From assembly GCA_012514045.1 (NCBI GenBank), contig JAAZBA010000311.1:1-7198 (forward strand): 7,198 nt of DNA, given 5' to 3'. The position numbers and the translations under genes were made by a program. Below, piece by piece: positions 1-5,096 of the stretch. This stretch comes from Clostridiales bacterium (GTDB taxonomy: Bacteria; Bacillota; Clostridia; Oscillospirales; QAMX01). Every line of letters begins with the position of its first letter. Position 1 is the stretch's first letter. The notes beneath the pieces were generated by a model that saw only the letters and a program-made list of their open reading frames with translations, made no database searches and had not been told where the DNA came from.

Positions 1-228
1 AATAAGATAAGAAATCAATGCACCATTTGTAAATTGCTTTATTTTGCAGGCTCTGAAAAGCTCAATTTCTCATATTTGGAATAATAATATTTTTTCGCAG
101 ATTGCAAAATGAAGATGCAATAGTAAAAAAGTATATCCATAGCGAAGATTCTATGGTAGAATTGAGTTAACCAGACAACAATTCGAAAGGAATCATCACT
201 ATGGACAAGAATTGTACAGTCATACAGC
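1..228. other. AT-rich intergenic stretch without a supported gene
   Basis: No reading frame here has a convincing start, ribosome site and protein-like composition. The minus-strand frame across 39-236 would begin with TTG and gives a Tyr/Phe/Ile-rich peptide typical of translated AT-rich DNA. A small inverted repeat, CCATAG (137-142) with CTATGG (151-156) around an 8-nt loop, is too short to interpret. I see no tRNA, CRISPR repeat or mobile-element end. The stretch may hold the upstream region of a gene beyond the left edge. Confidence 0.55.
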
Positions 229-254
229 TGTGGCAAAATACAAATTTTGCCACA
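229..254 (-). terminator. Hairpin after the histidine kinase, possible weak terminator
   Basis: TGTGGCAAAAT (229-239) and ATTTTGCCACA (244-254) form a perfect 11-bp stem with a 4-nt loop. It starts 16 nt past the kinase stop codon on the minus strand, where an intrinsic terminator is expected. No run of T follows the stem on either strand, so it may instead protect a 3' end or act as a weak or factor-assisted terminator. It is the strongest dyad in the left 270 bases. Confidence 0.4.
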
Positions 255-270
255 AACCCGATTTTATATG

Positions 271-1334
271 TCACAGTGGCAGGGTGAAGGTGAATTTTGC
301 GCCGTTTGGCGTGTTTTCAGCCGTCATTCTGCCGCCGTGGGCTTTTATTATGGATTTGCAAACAGACAAACCTATGCCCATGTTCCTTACCCCATCCACT
401 CCGGTGTTTTCCCTGTTCATGTAGCCATCGAATATGCGCTCAAGCTTATCAGGATCGATACCGGCGCCGTTGTCCGTGACTTCGAATTCAGCTTCGCTTC
501 CCATTTCCTTCACCGTCAGGCAGACCCTTGTGGCGCCCTCGGCGTGGAGGGCGGCGTTTTCGAGGAGATTTGATATGACCTGTTCGATAAGCAACGCGTC
601 CATAGGCACCATCAGAAGCTCATCCGGTACGCTCACCGTTACGGGAAGGGTGTTTCTGCCGCCGGCTGCGAAGCGCCTTTCGTACTTCTCCACCGCCTCC
701 GCGACGATTTCCTCTGTTGCTTCCGGATTCTTTCGTATCTTTGCGGCTCCTTCACTGATTCTCGTAACCGATAAAAGGTTTTCCACCATCCGTATGAGCC
801 ACTGGGCGTCATTTCTTATATCCCTCAAAAGCTCCATCCGCTTTTCTCTCGTAAGCCTTTCCTCGTTTTCTATCACCACGGAAGCCGCGCCGAGAATGGA
901 TGTGAGAGGCGTTCTCAAATCGTGGGACACAGCCCTGAGGAGATTCGACCTGGCTTTCTCTTTCTCCGCCTCTGCCTTAAGTTTCTCCTGCTCCTTAAGC
1001 CTTGTAGTCATGGTACAGGTTATAATCGACACCACCAGCATGCTTAGGAACGCTATCGGGTAGCCGGGAATGGAGAAGTTGAACTTCATATAGGGATAGG
1101 TAAAAACGAAGTTTATGCAAAATACACTGAGAATCGAGGAAGTCGTGCCGTAAAAGTACCATCCGTGTATCTGGACACAATAAGCACCGCCAAAAGAAAG
1201 ATCATTGAGACATAAATATCCCCGTCGGAAATCAGGCGGAGCGCGGAGCACACAAAACCGGCTGCAGCCAAAACCAGAACAGTGATAAGCGTGTCTTTGA
1301 GGGAAACCGGGAACAGAATTTTCAGTATTTTCAT
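271..1334 (-). CDS. KdpD-like membrane sensor histidine kinase, frameshifted
   Basis: This encodes a membrane sensor kinase that would autophosphorylate on His and pass the phosphate to a response regulator. The ATG at 1334 follows AGGAGA (1350-1345) by 10 nt. The first ~59 residues (motif SRYTDG) and the rest (starting YFYGTT) are in different frames. Adding one base near 1158-1162 restores the KdpD/DUF4118 sequence DGYFYG and gives 354 residues. In that restored numbering there are about four membrane segments in residues 14-110, then a Lys/Glu-rich linker, the H-box SHDLRTPL with His138, an N-box near Asn256/Asn260, the G1 box DNGAGI (288-293) and the G2 box GIGLSV (320-325). The cytoplasmic KdpD and UspA sensor domains of full-length KdpD are absent. 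The same-strand frame open up to 1371 starts with Arg/His/Cys-rich sequence unlike any membrane segment, so I reject that start. No response regulator adjoins it. Either a decaying gene or a base lost in sequencing would explain the break. Confidence 0.85.
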
Positions 1335-1378
1335 ATTTATGCAGTCTCCTGTGGTTTTTCTCGCGTTTCATAAATACT

Positions 1379-1384
1379 ATTATA
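1379..1384 (-). promoter_or_regulatory. Candidate -10 box for the histidine kinase
   Basis: On the minus strand a perfect TATAAT lies 44 nt before the kinase ATG. The hexamer 17 bp upstream is TGTCTT, a poor -35, and there is no TGn extension. The assignment therefore rests on the -10 match and its position. If real, transcription starts near 1372 and leaves a leader of about 40 nt. Confidence 0.35.
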
Positions 1385-1459
1385 CTACCTGAGCTGTAAA
1401 GAAGACATAAAAGACGAAAACTTTATTATGAACATTTTGTAAACTTTAGCGTTTTACGA

Positions 1460-1489
1460 TTGCAATCACCCTGCTAAAAATGCTATTCT
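1460..1489 (+). promoter_or_regulatory. Candidate sigma-A promoter of the oxaloacetate decarboxylase operon
   Basis: TTGCAA (1460-1465) and TATTCT (1484-1489) are separated by 18 bp, and a TGC directly before the -10 forms an extended -10. Each hexamer matches the consensus at four of six positions. A start near 1496 would give a leader of roughly 97 nt before the first gene. The promoter diverges from that of the kinase, about 100 bp away, so one regulator could act on both (inference). Confidence 0.4.
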
Positions 1490-1524
1490 ATATAGGAAGC
1501 GATTTTTTAAAAGCTTTGATTTTC

Positions 1525-1545
1525 GCGTGAATTTTATGTTCACGC
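1525..1545 (+). promoter_or_regulatory. Inverted repeat in the operon leader
   Basis: GCGTGAA (1525-1531) and TTCACGC (1539-1545) form a perfect 7-bp stem around a 7-nt loop. It lies downstream of the proposed promoter and 30 nt ahead of the ribosome binding site. It has no T-run, so it is not an intrinsic terminator. It could be a protein operator or an mRNA 5' structure; the sequence alone does not decide. Confidence 0.35.
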
Positions 1546-1574
1546 TTACCTCGTAATATACTATCTCCAGAAGG

Positions 1575-1590
1575 AAGGAGGAACAGGAGG
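1575..1590 (+). promoter_or_regulatory. Double Shine-Dalgarno of the first operon gene
   Basis: Two AGGAGG cores stand in tandem, at 1576-1581 and 1585-1590. The upstream core ends 11 nt before the ATG at 1593 and is at a usable distance. The second ends only 2 nt before the ATG, too close to position a ribosome for that start. The upstream core probably initiates, and the second may compete for or retain 30S subunits (inference). Confidence 0.5.
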
Positions 1591-1592
1591 GT

Positions 1593-1883
1593 ATGGAGTT
1601 ATCCAACACATTTGTATGTGTAATGGGCATGGGCATAGTCTTTATCGGACTTATCTGTCTTGTATTGCTCTGCGTACTGATGAGCAAGATTGTCGCTCTG
1701 ACCACACCCGCAAAGCCTTTTGAGGAGTCTGCAAAGGTGTCTGCGGCACCCATAGGCGCAGTGCCCGCAGCAGCGGTTATACCCAATCGTGCGGAGCTTG
1801 TGGCTGCAATAAGCGCTGCTATAGCCGAAGATCTCGGCGACAGCATTGATTCTTTCAGAATCAATGCTATAAAAAGAGTCTAA
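1593..1883 (+). CDS. oadG: OadG-like gamma subunit of sodium-pumping decarboxylase
   Basis: This is a small membrane anchor and assembly subunit of the biotin-dependent sodium-translocating decarboxylase. In studied enterobacterial enzymes the gamma subunit holds the alpha and beta subunits together at the cytoplasmic membrane. The protein has 96 residues. A short N-terminus is followed by one hydrophobic helix (about residues 7-30, containing VMGMGIVFIGL). A cytoplasmic Ala/Pro-containing linker (about 38-63) follows, then a C-terminal segment with the family pattern: an Ala/Ile-rich stretch, then RINAIKRV at the very end. Length and layout fit the OadG family. It is the first gene of the operon, with a strong double ribosome site upstream and 33 nt to the biotin carrier. 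Primary sequence in this family is weakly conserved, so the call leans on topology, the C-terminal motif and the neighbours. Confidence 0.88.
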   Translation: MELSNTFVCVMGMGIVFIGLICLVLLCVLMSKIVALTTPAKPFEESAKVSAAPIGAVPAAAVIPNRAELVAAISAAIAEDLGDSIDSFRINAIKRV

Positions 1884-1916
1884 CAGAACAAAACAATTAT
1901 TTGAGGAGATTAATTT

Positions 1917-2303
1917 ATGAAGAAGTACAACGTTATCGTAAACGGTACAAAGTATGAAGTTGAGATCGAACTGGCCGGCGAATACACACCGTCAGCTGCT
2001 CCCGCAGCCCCCGCAGCAGCTCCTGCCGCACCCGTAGAAGCGGCTCCCGCCGCACCTGTAGCGGCAGCCCCTGCGGCAGTTCCTGAAGGCGGCGAAAAGA
2101 TCACGAGCCCCATGCCTGGTACAATCCTTTCCATTAACGTCACAAACGGCTCTGCTGTCAAGAGGGGCGACGTCCTTGTAATTCTTGAGGCTATGAAGAT
2201 GGAAAATGAAATATTGTCTCCCTGTGACGGTACCGCAACCGCTGTTAGTGTAGCGAGAGGTCAGTCCGTTGAGTCCGGCACGCTTATCTGTGTTATAGCC
2301 TAA
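1917..2303 (+). CDS. Free-standing biotin carboxyl carrier subunit
   Basis: This is the mobile biotin arm that would carry CO2 as carboxybiotin from the alpha subunit to the membrane beta subunit. The protein has 128 residues. The N-terminal ~22 residues (MKKYNVIVNGTKYEVEIE) match the usual start of small decarboxylase carriers. A flexible Ala/Pro linker covers about 26-57. The biotinyl domain covers about 61-128, with PMPG at 65-68 and the biotinylation motif EAMKMEN at 91-97, so Lys94 is the expected biotin site. A clear GAGGAG (1903-1908) lies 8 nt before the ATG. In Klebsiella oxaloacetate decarboxylase this domain is fused to the alpha C-terminus; here it is separate, as in the Veillonella methylmalonyl-CoA decarboxylase. 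No biotin carboxylase or biotin ligase gene is nearby, so biotinylation would depend on a BirA encoded elsewhere. Confidence 0.95.
   Translation: MKKYNVIVNGTKYEVEIELAGEYTPSAAPAAPAAAPAAPVEAAPAAPVAAAPAAVPEGGEKITSPMPGTILSINVTNGSAVKRGDVLVILEAMKMENEILSPCDGTATAVSVARGQSVESGTLICVIA
2022..2093 (+). repeat. Imperfect 24-nt repeats in the biotin carrier linker
   Basis: Three consecutive 24-nt units (2022-2045, 2046-2069, 2070-2093) encode PAAPVEAA, PAAPVAAA and PAAVPEGG. The first two units differ at about 6 of 24 bases; the third is more diverged. They build part of the flexible Ala/Pro linker. Such linkers vary in length between strains by repeat slippage, and the stretch is markedly more GC-rich than its surroundings. 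Confidence 0.6.
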
Positions 2304-2330
2304 GCTTTTTCCCCCGCATTTATATTGACA

Positions 2331-2365
2331 GAAAGGATACTATGAAACTTTGGAAGCTATTGTAA
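2331..2365 (+). promoter_or_regulatory. Ambiguous translation start of the beta subunit
   Basis: The ribosome site GAAAGG (2331-2336) is 5 nt from an ATG at 2342, but that frame stops after seven codons (MKLWKLL, TAA at 2363-2365). The beta-subunit frame has no ATG here. Its only initiation codon is TTG at 2350, 13 nt after the GAAAGG, and an in-frame stop lies at 2326-2328. If the AAA at 2345-2347 had four A's, the well-placed ATG would read straight into the beta subunit as MKTLEAIVNF. Confidence 0.6.
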
Positions 2366-3525
2366 ATTTTTGTAAGCAAACCGGATTTTACCTTATCAGT
2401 GTAGATCCCAAGATGCTAATCATGATTGCTATAGCGTTTGTTCTCTCTTACCTTGCAATCGTAAAGAAGTTCGAGCCTTTGCTCCTTCTGCCAATCGCCT
2501 TCGGTATGCTGCTTACAAACCTCCCTGGTGCCGGAATGTACCATGAGGAGCTCTTTGCCGATGGATATGTCCATTGGAATATGTTCGGCGGACAGGGCGA
2601 TATCACTCCCGGTCTCGTTGACTACCTCTACCTAGGCGTTAAGCTGGGCATCTACCCCTGCCTCATATTCATGGGTGTAGGCGCTATGACAGACTTTGGT
2701 CCCCTTCTCGCCAACCCCAAGAGCCTTCTTCTGGGAGCTGCCGCTCAGCTGGGTATTTTTATAACCTTTGTCGGCGCGAGGTATATGGGCTTCACATCCG
2801 CTCAAGCCAGTTCCATCGGCATCATCGGCGGAGCAGACGGTCCTACCGCCATATACGTAACATCCCTGCTGGCGCCGGAGCTTTTGGGTCCCATCGCTGT
2901 GGCAGCCTATTCCTACATGGCTCTTGTCCCGGTTATCCAGCCTCCCATAATGAAGCTTCTGACAACAAAGGCCGAGCGTCGGATTGTCATGAGAGAGCTT
3001 CGTCCCGTTTCAAAGAGGGAAAAGATCCTCTTCCCCTTCATAGTTACGGCGTTTGTCGCTTTCCTGGTGCCCTCTGCCACTCCTCTCGTAGGTTCCATCA
3101 TGCTGGGCAACCTCTTCCGTGAGACCGGCGTCTGCGACAGACTTTCAAAAACAGCTCAGAACGAGCTTATGAACATAGTCACGATCTTCCTTGGTGTCTC
3201 TGTAGGAGCCACGGCTACAGCTGCTACTTTCTTGAGTTGGGATACAATCAAGATTCTCTGCATGGGCGTTGTTGCTTTCGGTCTCGGTACCGCCGGCGGC
3301 GTGCTCTTAGCTAAGTTCATGAACCTGTTCCTAAAGGAGAAGATTAATCCGCTTATCGGCTCGGCAGGTGTTTCCGCTGTTCCCATGGCTGCCCGCGTAT
3401 CGCAGGTAGTGGGACAGAAGGAGAATCCGGGCAACTTCCTGCTTATGCATGCCATGGGTCCAAATGTTGCCGGCGTTATTGGCTCGGCTATCGCCGCCGG
3501 CGTGCTTATCGCGCTGTTCGGTTAA
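2350..3525 (+). CDS. oadB: Oxaloacetate decarboxylase beta subunit, sodium-translocating
   Basis: This integral membrane subunit decarboxylates carboxybiotin and couples this to Na+ export. It has 391 residues from the TTG at 2350, close to the clostridial family length, with many hydrophobic segments. The family hallmark GGADGPTAIY starts at residue 160. From memory of mutagenesis on Klebsiella OadB, residues Asp203, Tyr229, Asn373, Gly377, Ser382 and Arg389 carry sodium and coupling; with a constant offset of 40 these correspond to Asp163, Tyr189, Asn333, Gly337, Ser342 and Arg349 here, all identical. The C-terminal block MHAMGPNVAGVIGSA (366-380) is also typical. The gene follows the carrier by 46 nt and precedes the alpha subunit by 26 nt. 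The family also serves methylmalonyl-CoA and glutaconyl-CoA decarboxylases, so the substrate comes from the alpha gene. The start is unusual (see the entry at 2331-2365). Confidence 0.96.
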   Translation: MEAIVNFCKQTGFYLISVDPKMLIMIAIAFVLSYLAIVKKFEPLLLLPIAFGMLLTNLPGAGMYHEELFADGYVHWNMFGGQGDITPGLVDYLYLGVKLGIYPCLIFMGVGAMTDFGPLLANPKSLLLGAAAQLGIFITFVGARYMGFTSAQASSIGIIGGADGPTAIYVTSLLAPELLGPIAVAAYSYMALVPVIQPPIMKLLTTKAERRIVMRELRPVSKREKILFPFIVTAFVAFLVPSATPLVGSIMLGNLFRETGVCDRLSKTAQNELMNIVTIFLGVSVGATATAATFLSWDTIKILCMGVVAFGLGTAGGVLLAKFMNLFLKEKINPLIGSAGVSAVPMAARVSQVVGQKENPGNFLLMHAMGPNVAGVIGSAIAAGVLIALFG

Positions 3526-3551
3526 TTCGCCGATAGAAAGGATACTATAAT

Positions 3552-4979
3552 ATGTCTAATAATCCTGTTAAAAAGAATCCCCTAAAGATTACTGATACAG
3601 TCCTGCGCGATGCTCATCAGTCCCAGGCCGCCACAAGAATGTGTACCGAGGACATGGTTCCCGCGCTCCCGATTCTTGATAAGATAGGCTACTGGTCTGT
3701 GGAGTGTTGGGGCGGAGCCACCTTTGACTCTTGCATGCGTTTTCTAAACGAAGATCCCTGGGAGAGACTTCGCACCATCAAGAAGGGTATGCCCAACACA
3801 AAGCTTCAGATGCTCCTGCGTGGTCAGAACATCCTAGGCTATAAGCATTATGCCGATGACGTTGTAGAGCAGTTCTGCAAGAAGTCCATTGAGAATGGTA
3901 TAGATGTTATACGTATATTTGACGCTCTCAACGATATCCGCAACATGGAAGCCGCCATGAAGTACACAAAGGAGTACGGCGGAATCTGTGAGGCTGCCAT
4001 CAGCTACACAATCAGCCCCGTGCACAATGAGGAATACTTTGTAAAGCTGGCTATGAAACTTGAGAGCATGGGAGCCGATGTCATATGCATCAAGGATATG
4101 GCGAACCTCCTTCTCCCCTACAGCGCTTACTCCCTTGTTAAGAAGCTCAAGGAGAACACCTCTCTTCCCATACACCTTCACACCCACAACACAACCGGTA
4201 CCGGCGATATGACATACCTCATGGCTGTCGAAGCCGGAGTCGACATAGTTGACTGCGCCCTTTCTCCTCTTGCCAACGGCACATCTCAGCCCACTACCGA
4301 GTCCTTGGTCGCAACTCTAAAGGAGTCCGACCGTGACACAGGTTATGATCTTGCTGTAATGAGCGAGGCTGCAGCCTATTTCCGCAAGATAGCCGCCAAG
4401 TTAACAGAATCCGGCGATCTTGACCCGAAGGTGCTCAGCGTTGACACAAACACCCTGCTGTACCAGGTTCCCGGCGGAATGCTGTCTAACCTTATCTCCC
4501 AGCTTAAGCAGGCAAACGCTGAGGATAAGTACTACGATGTGCTAAATGAGATCCCCGTTGTGCGTAAGGACTTCGGATATCCTCCTCTTGTAACACCCAC
4601 AAGCCAGATTGTCGGCACACAAGCCGTTCTGAATGTACTCGCAGGCCGCTACAAGACATTCCCCAACAACTCAAAAGCCCTCCTCAGAGGCGAGTACGGC
4701 GCTCTGCCGGCTCCGGTAAACGAGGAAGTGCGCAAGCTTGCTATCGGTGACGACGAAGTTATTACCTGCCGTCCCGCGGATCTTATCGAGCCTGAGCTCC
4801 CCAAGTATCGTGAAGAGACAAAGGGTATCGCTAAGTCCGAAGAGGACGTTCTCAGCTATGCTCTGTTCCCCCAAGTTGCCTCAAAGTTCTTTGAGACAAG
4901 AGACAAAAAGGTCGAGACTACCGTCCCCAAGGCAACAACCGGCGTGAGAACAATATTTGTAGAGGACTTCGGTCTATAA
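3552..4979 (+). CDS. oadA: Oxaloacetate decarboxylase alpha subunit, carboxyltransferase
   Basis: This cytoplasmic carboxyltransferase transfers the C4 carboxyl of oxaloacetate to biotin, leaving pyruvate. It has 475 residues and belongs to the pyruvate carboxylase/OadA carboxyltransferase family, not to the crotonase-fold alpha subunits of methylmalonyl-CoA or glutaconyl-CoA decarboxylases; this fixes the likely substrate. The TIM-barrel motifs are in order: LRDAHQS (18-24), WGGATFD (53-59), LLRGQN (88-93), IKDMAN (180-185), HTHNTTG (210-216) and SPLANGTSQP (238-247). By analogy with Vibrio OadA, the metal ligands would be Asp20, carbamylated Lys181, His210 and His212. The C-terminal helical domain runs from about residue 300 (QVPGGM at 305-310) to the end, and the protein stops without a biotinyl domain. 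The ATG follows GAAAGG by 10 nt. Without the beta gene nearby it could be read as a pyruvate carboxylase B subunit. Confidence 0.95.
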   Translation: MSNNPVKKNPLKITDTVLRDAHQSQAATRMCTEDMVPALPILDKIGYWSVECWGGATFDSCMRFLNEDPWERLRTIKKGMPNTKLQMLLRGQNILGYKHYADDVVEQFCKKSIENGIDVIRIFDALNDIRNMEAAMKYTKEYGGICEAAISYTISPVHNEEYFVKLAMKLESMGADVICIKDMANLLLPYSAYSLVKKLKENTSLPIHLHTHNTTGTGDMTYLMAVEAGVDIVDCALSPLANGTSQPTTESLVATLKESDRDTGYDLAVMSEAAAYFRKIAAKLTESGDLDPKVLSVDTNTLLYQVPGGMLSNLISQLKQANAEDKYYDVLNEIPVVRKDFGYPPLVTPTSQIVGTQAVLNVLAGRYKTFPNNSKALLRGEYGALPAPVNEEVRKLAIGDDEVITCRPADLIEPELPKYREETKGIAKSEEDVLSYALFPQVASKFFETRDKKVETTVPKATTGVRTIFVEDFGL

Positions 4980-4991
4980 GGATAAATACAT

Positions 4992-5020
4992 CAAGGCATC
5001 CGATAGTTTCAGGTGCCTTG
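4992..5020 (+). terminator. Terminator of the decarboxylase operon
   Basis: CAAGGCATC (4992-5000) pairs with GGTGCCTTG (5012-5020), including one G-T wobble, around an 11-nt loop. The stem lies 12 nt after the alpha-subunit stop codon and is followed by the moderately T-rich TTTACTT. It is a plausible intrinsic terminator, backed up by the stronger hairpin 38 nt further on. Confidence 0.6.
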
Positions 5021-5057
5021 TTTACTTGAGCTTAACAAAAAGCGATTATTGGTATTC

Positions 5058-5094
5058 AAAAAAGCCGCTTTTCTTATCGAGAAGCGGCTTTTTT
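5058..5094. terminator. Perfect bidirectional terminator between converging genes
   Basis: AAAAAAGCCGCTT (5058-5070) and AAGCGGCTTTTTT (5082-5094) form a perfect 13-bp inverted repeat with an 11-nt loop. The GC core flanked by A6 and T6 gives a U-tract terminator in both directions. It ends 2 nt from the minus-strand MATE stop codon and is the second terminator for the plus-strand operon, so it insulates both converging transcripts. Confidence 0.92.
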
Positions 5095-5096
5095 GT

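Noticed and set aside
201..287. 28-codon plus-strand frame starting ATG 201 after GAAAGG
   Set aside because: It runs through the hairpin, overlaps the kinase 3' end in antisense and has no protein-like features; the ribosome-like site is probably chance.
434..1063. 209-codon plus-strand frame opposite the kinase
   Set aside because: It is antisense to the conserved HisKA/HATPase region and its Ser/Arg-rich composition is typical of a shadow of the real gene.
1335..1371. Upstream extension of the kinase to an earlier ATG at 1371
   Set aside because: That frame encodes Arg/His/Cys-rich sequence up to the frameshift, while the frame starting at 1334 encodes the expected DUF4118 membrane segment and has a ribosome site.
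1910..2161. Minus-strand Gly/Ala-rich frame opposite the biotin carrier
   Set aside because: The Gly/Ala repeats are the reverse complement of the Ala/Pro linker codons, not an independent protein.
2325..2353. TTGACA at 2325-2330 as an internal promoter before the beta gene
   Set aside because: There is no -10-like hexamer at a suitable distance (CTTTGG follows after 17 bp), so a perfect -35 alone is not enough.
3552..4979. Alpha subunit as methylmalonyl-CoA or glutaconyl-CoA decarboxylase
   Set aside because: Those alpha subunits have the crotonase-type acyl-CoA carboxyltransferase fold; this protein has the metal-dependent TIM-barrel motifs of oxaloacetate/pyruvate carboxyltransferases.
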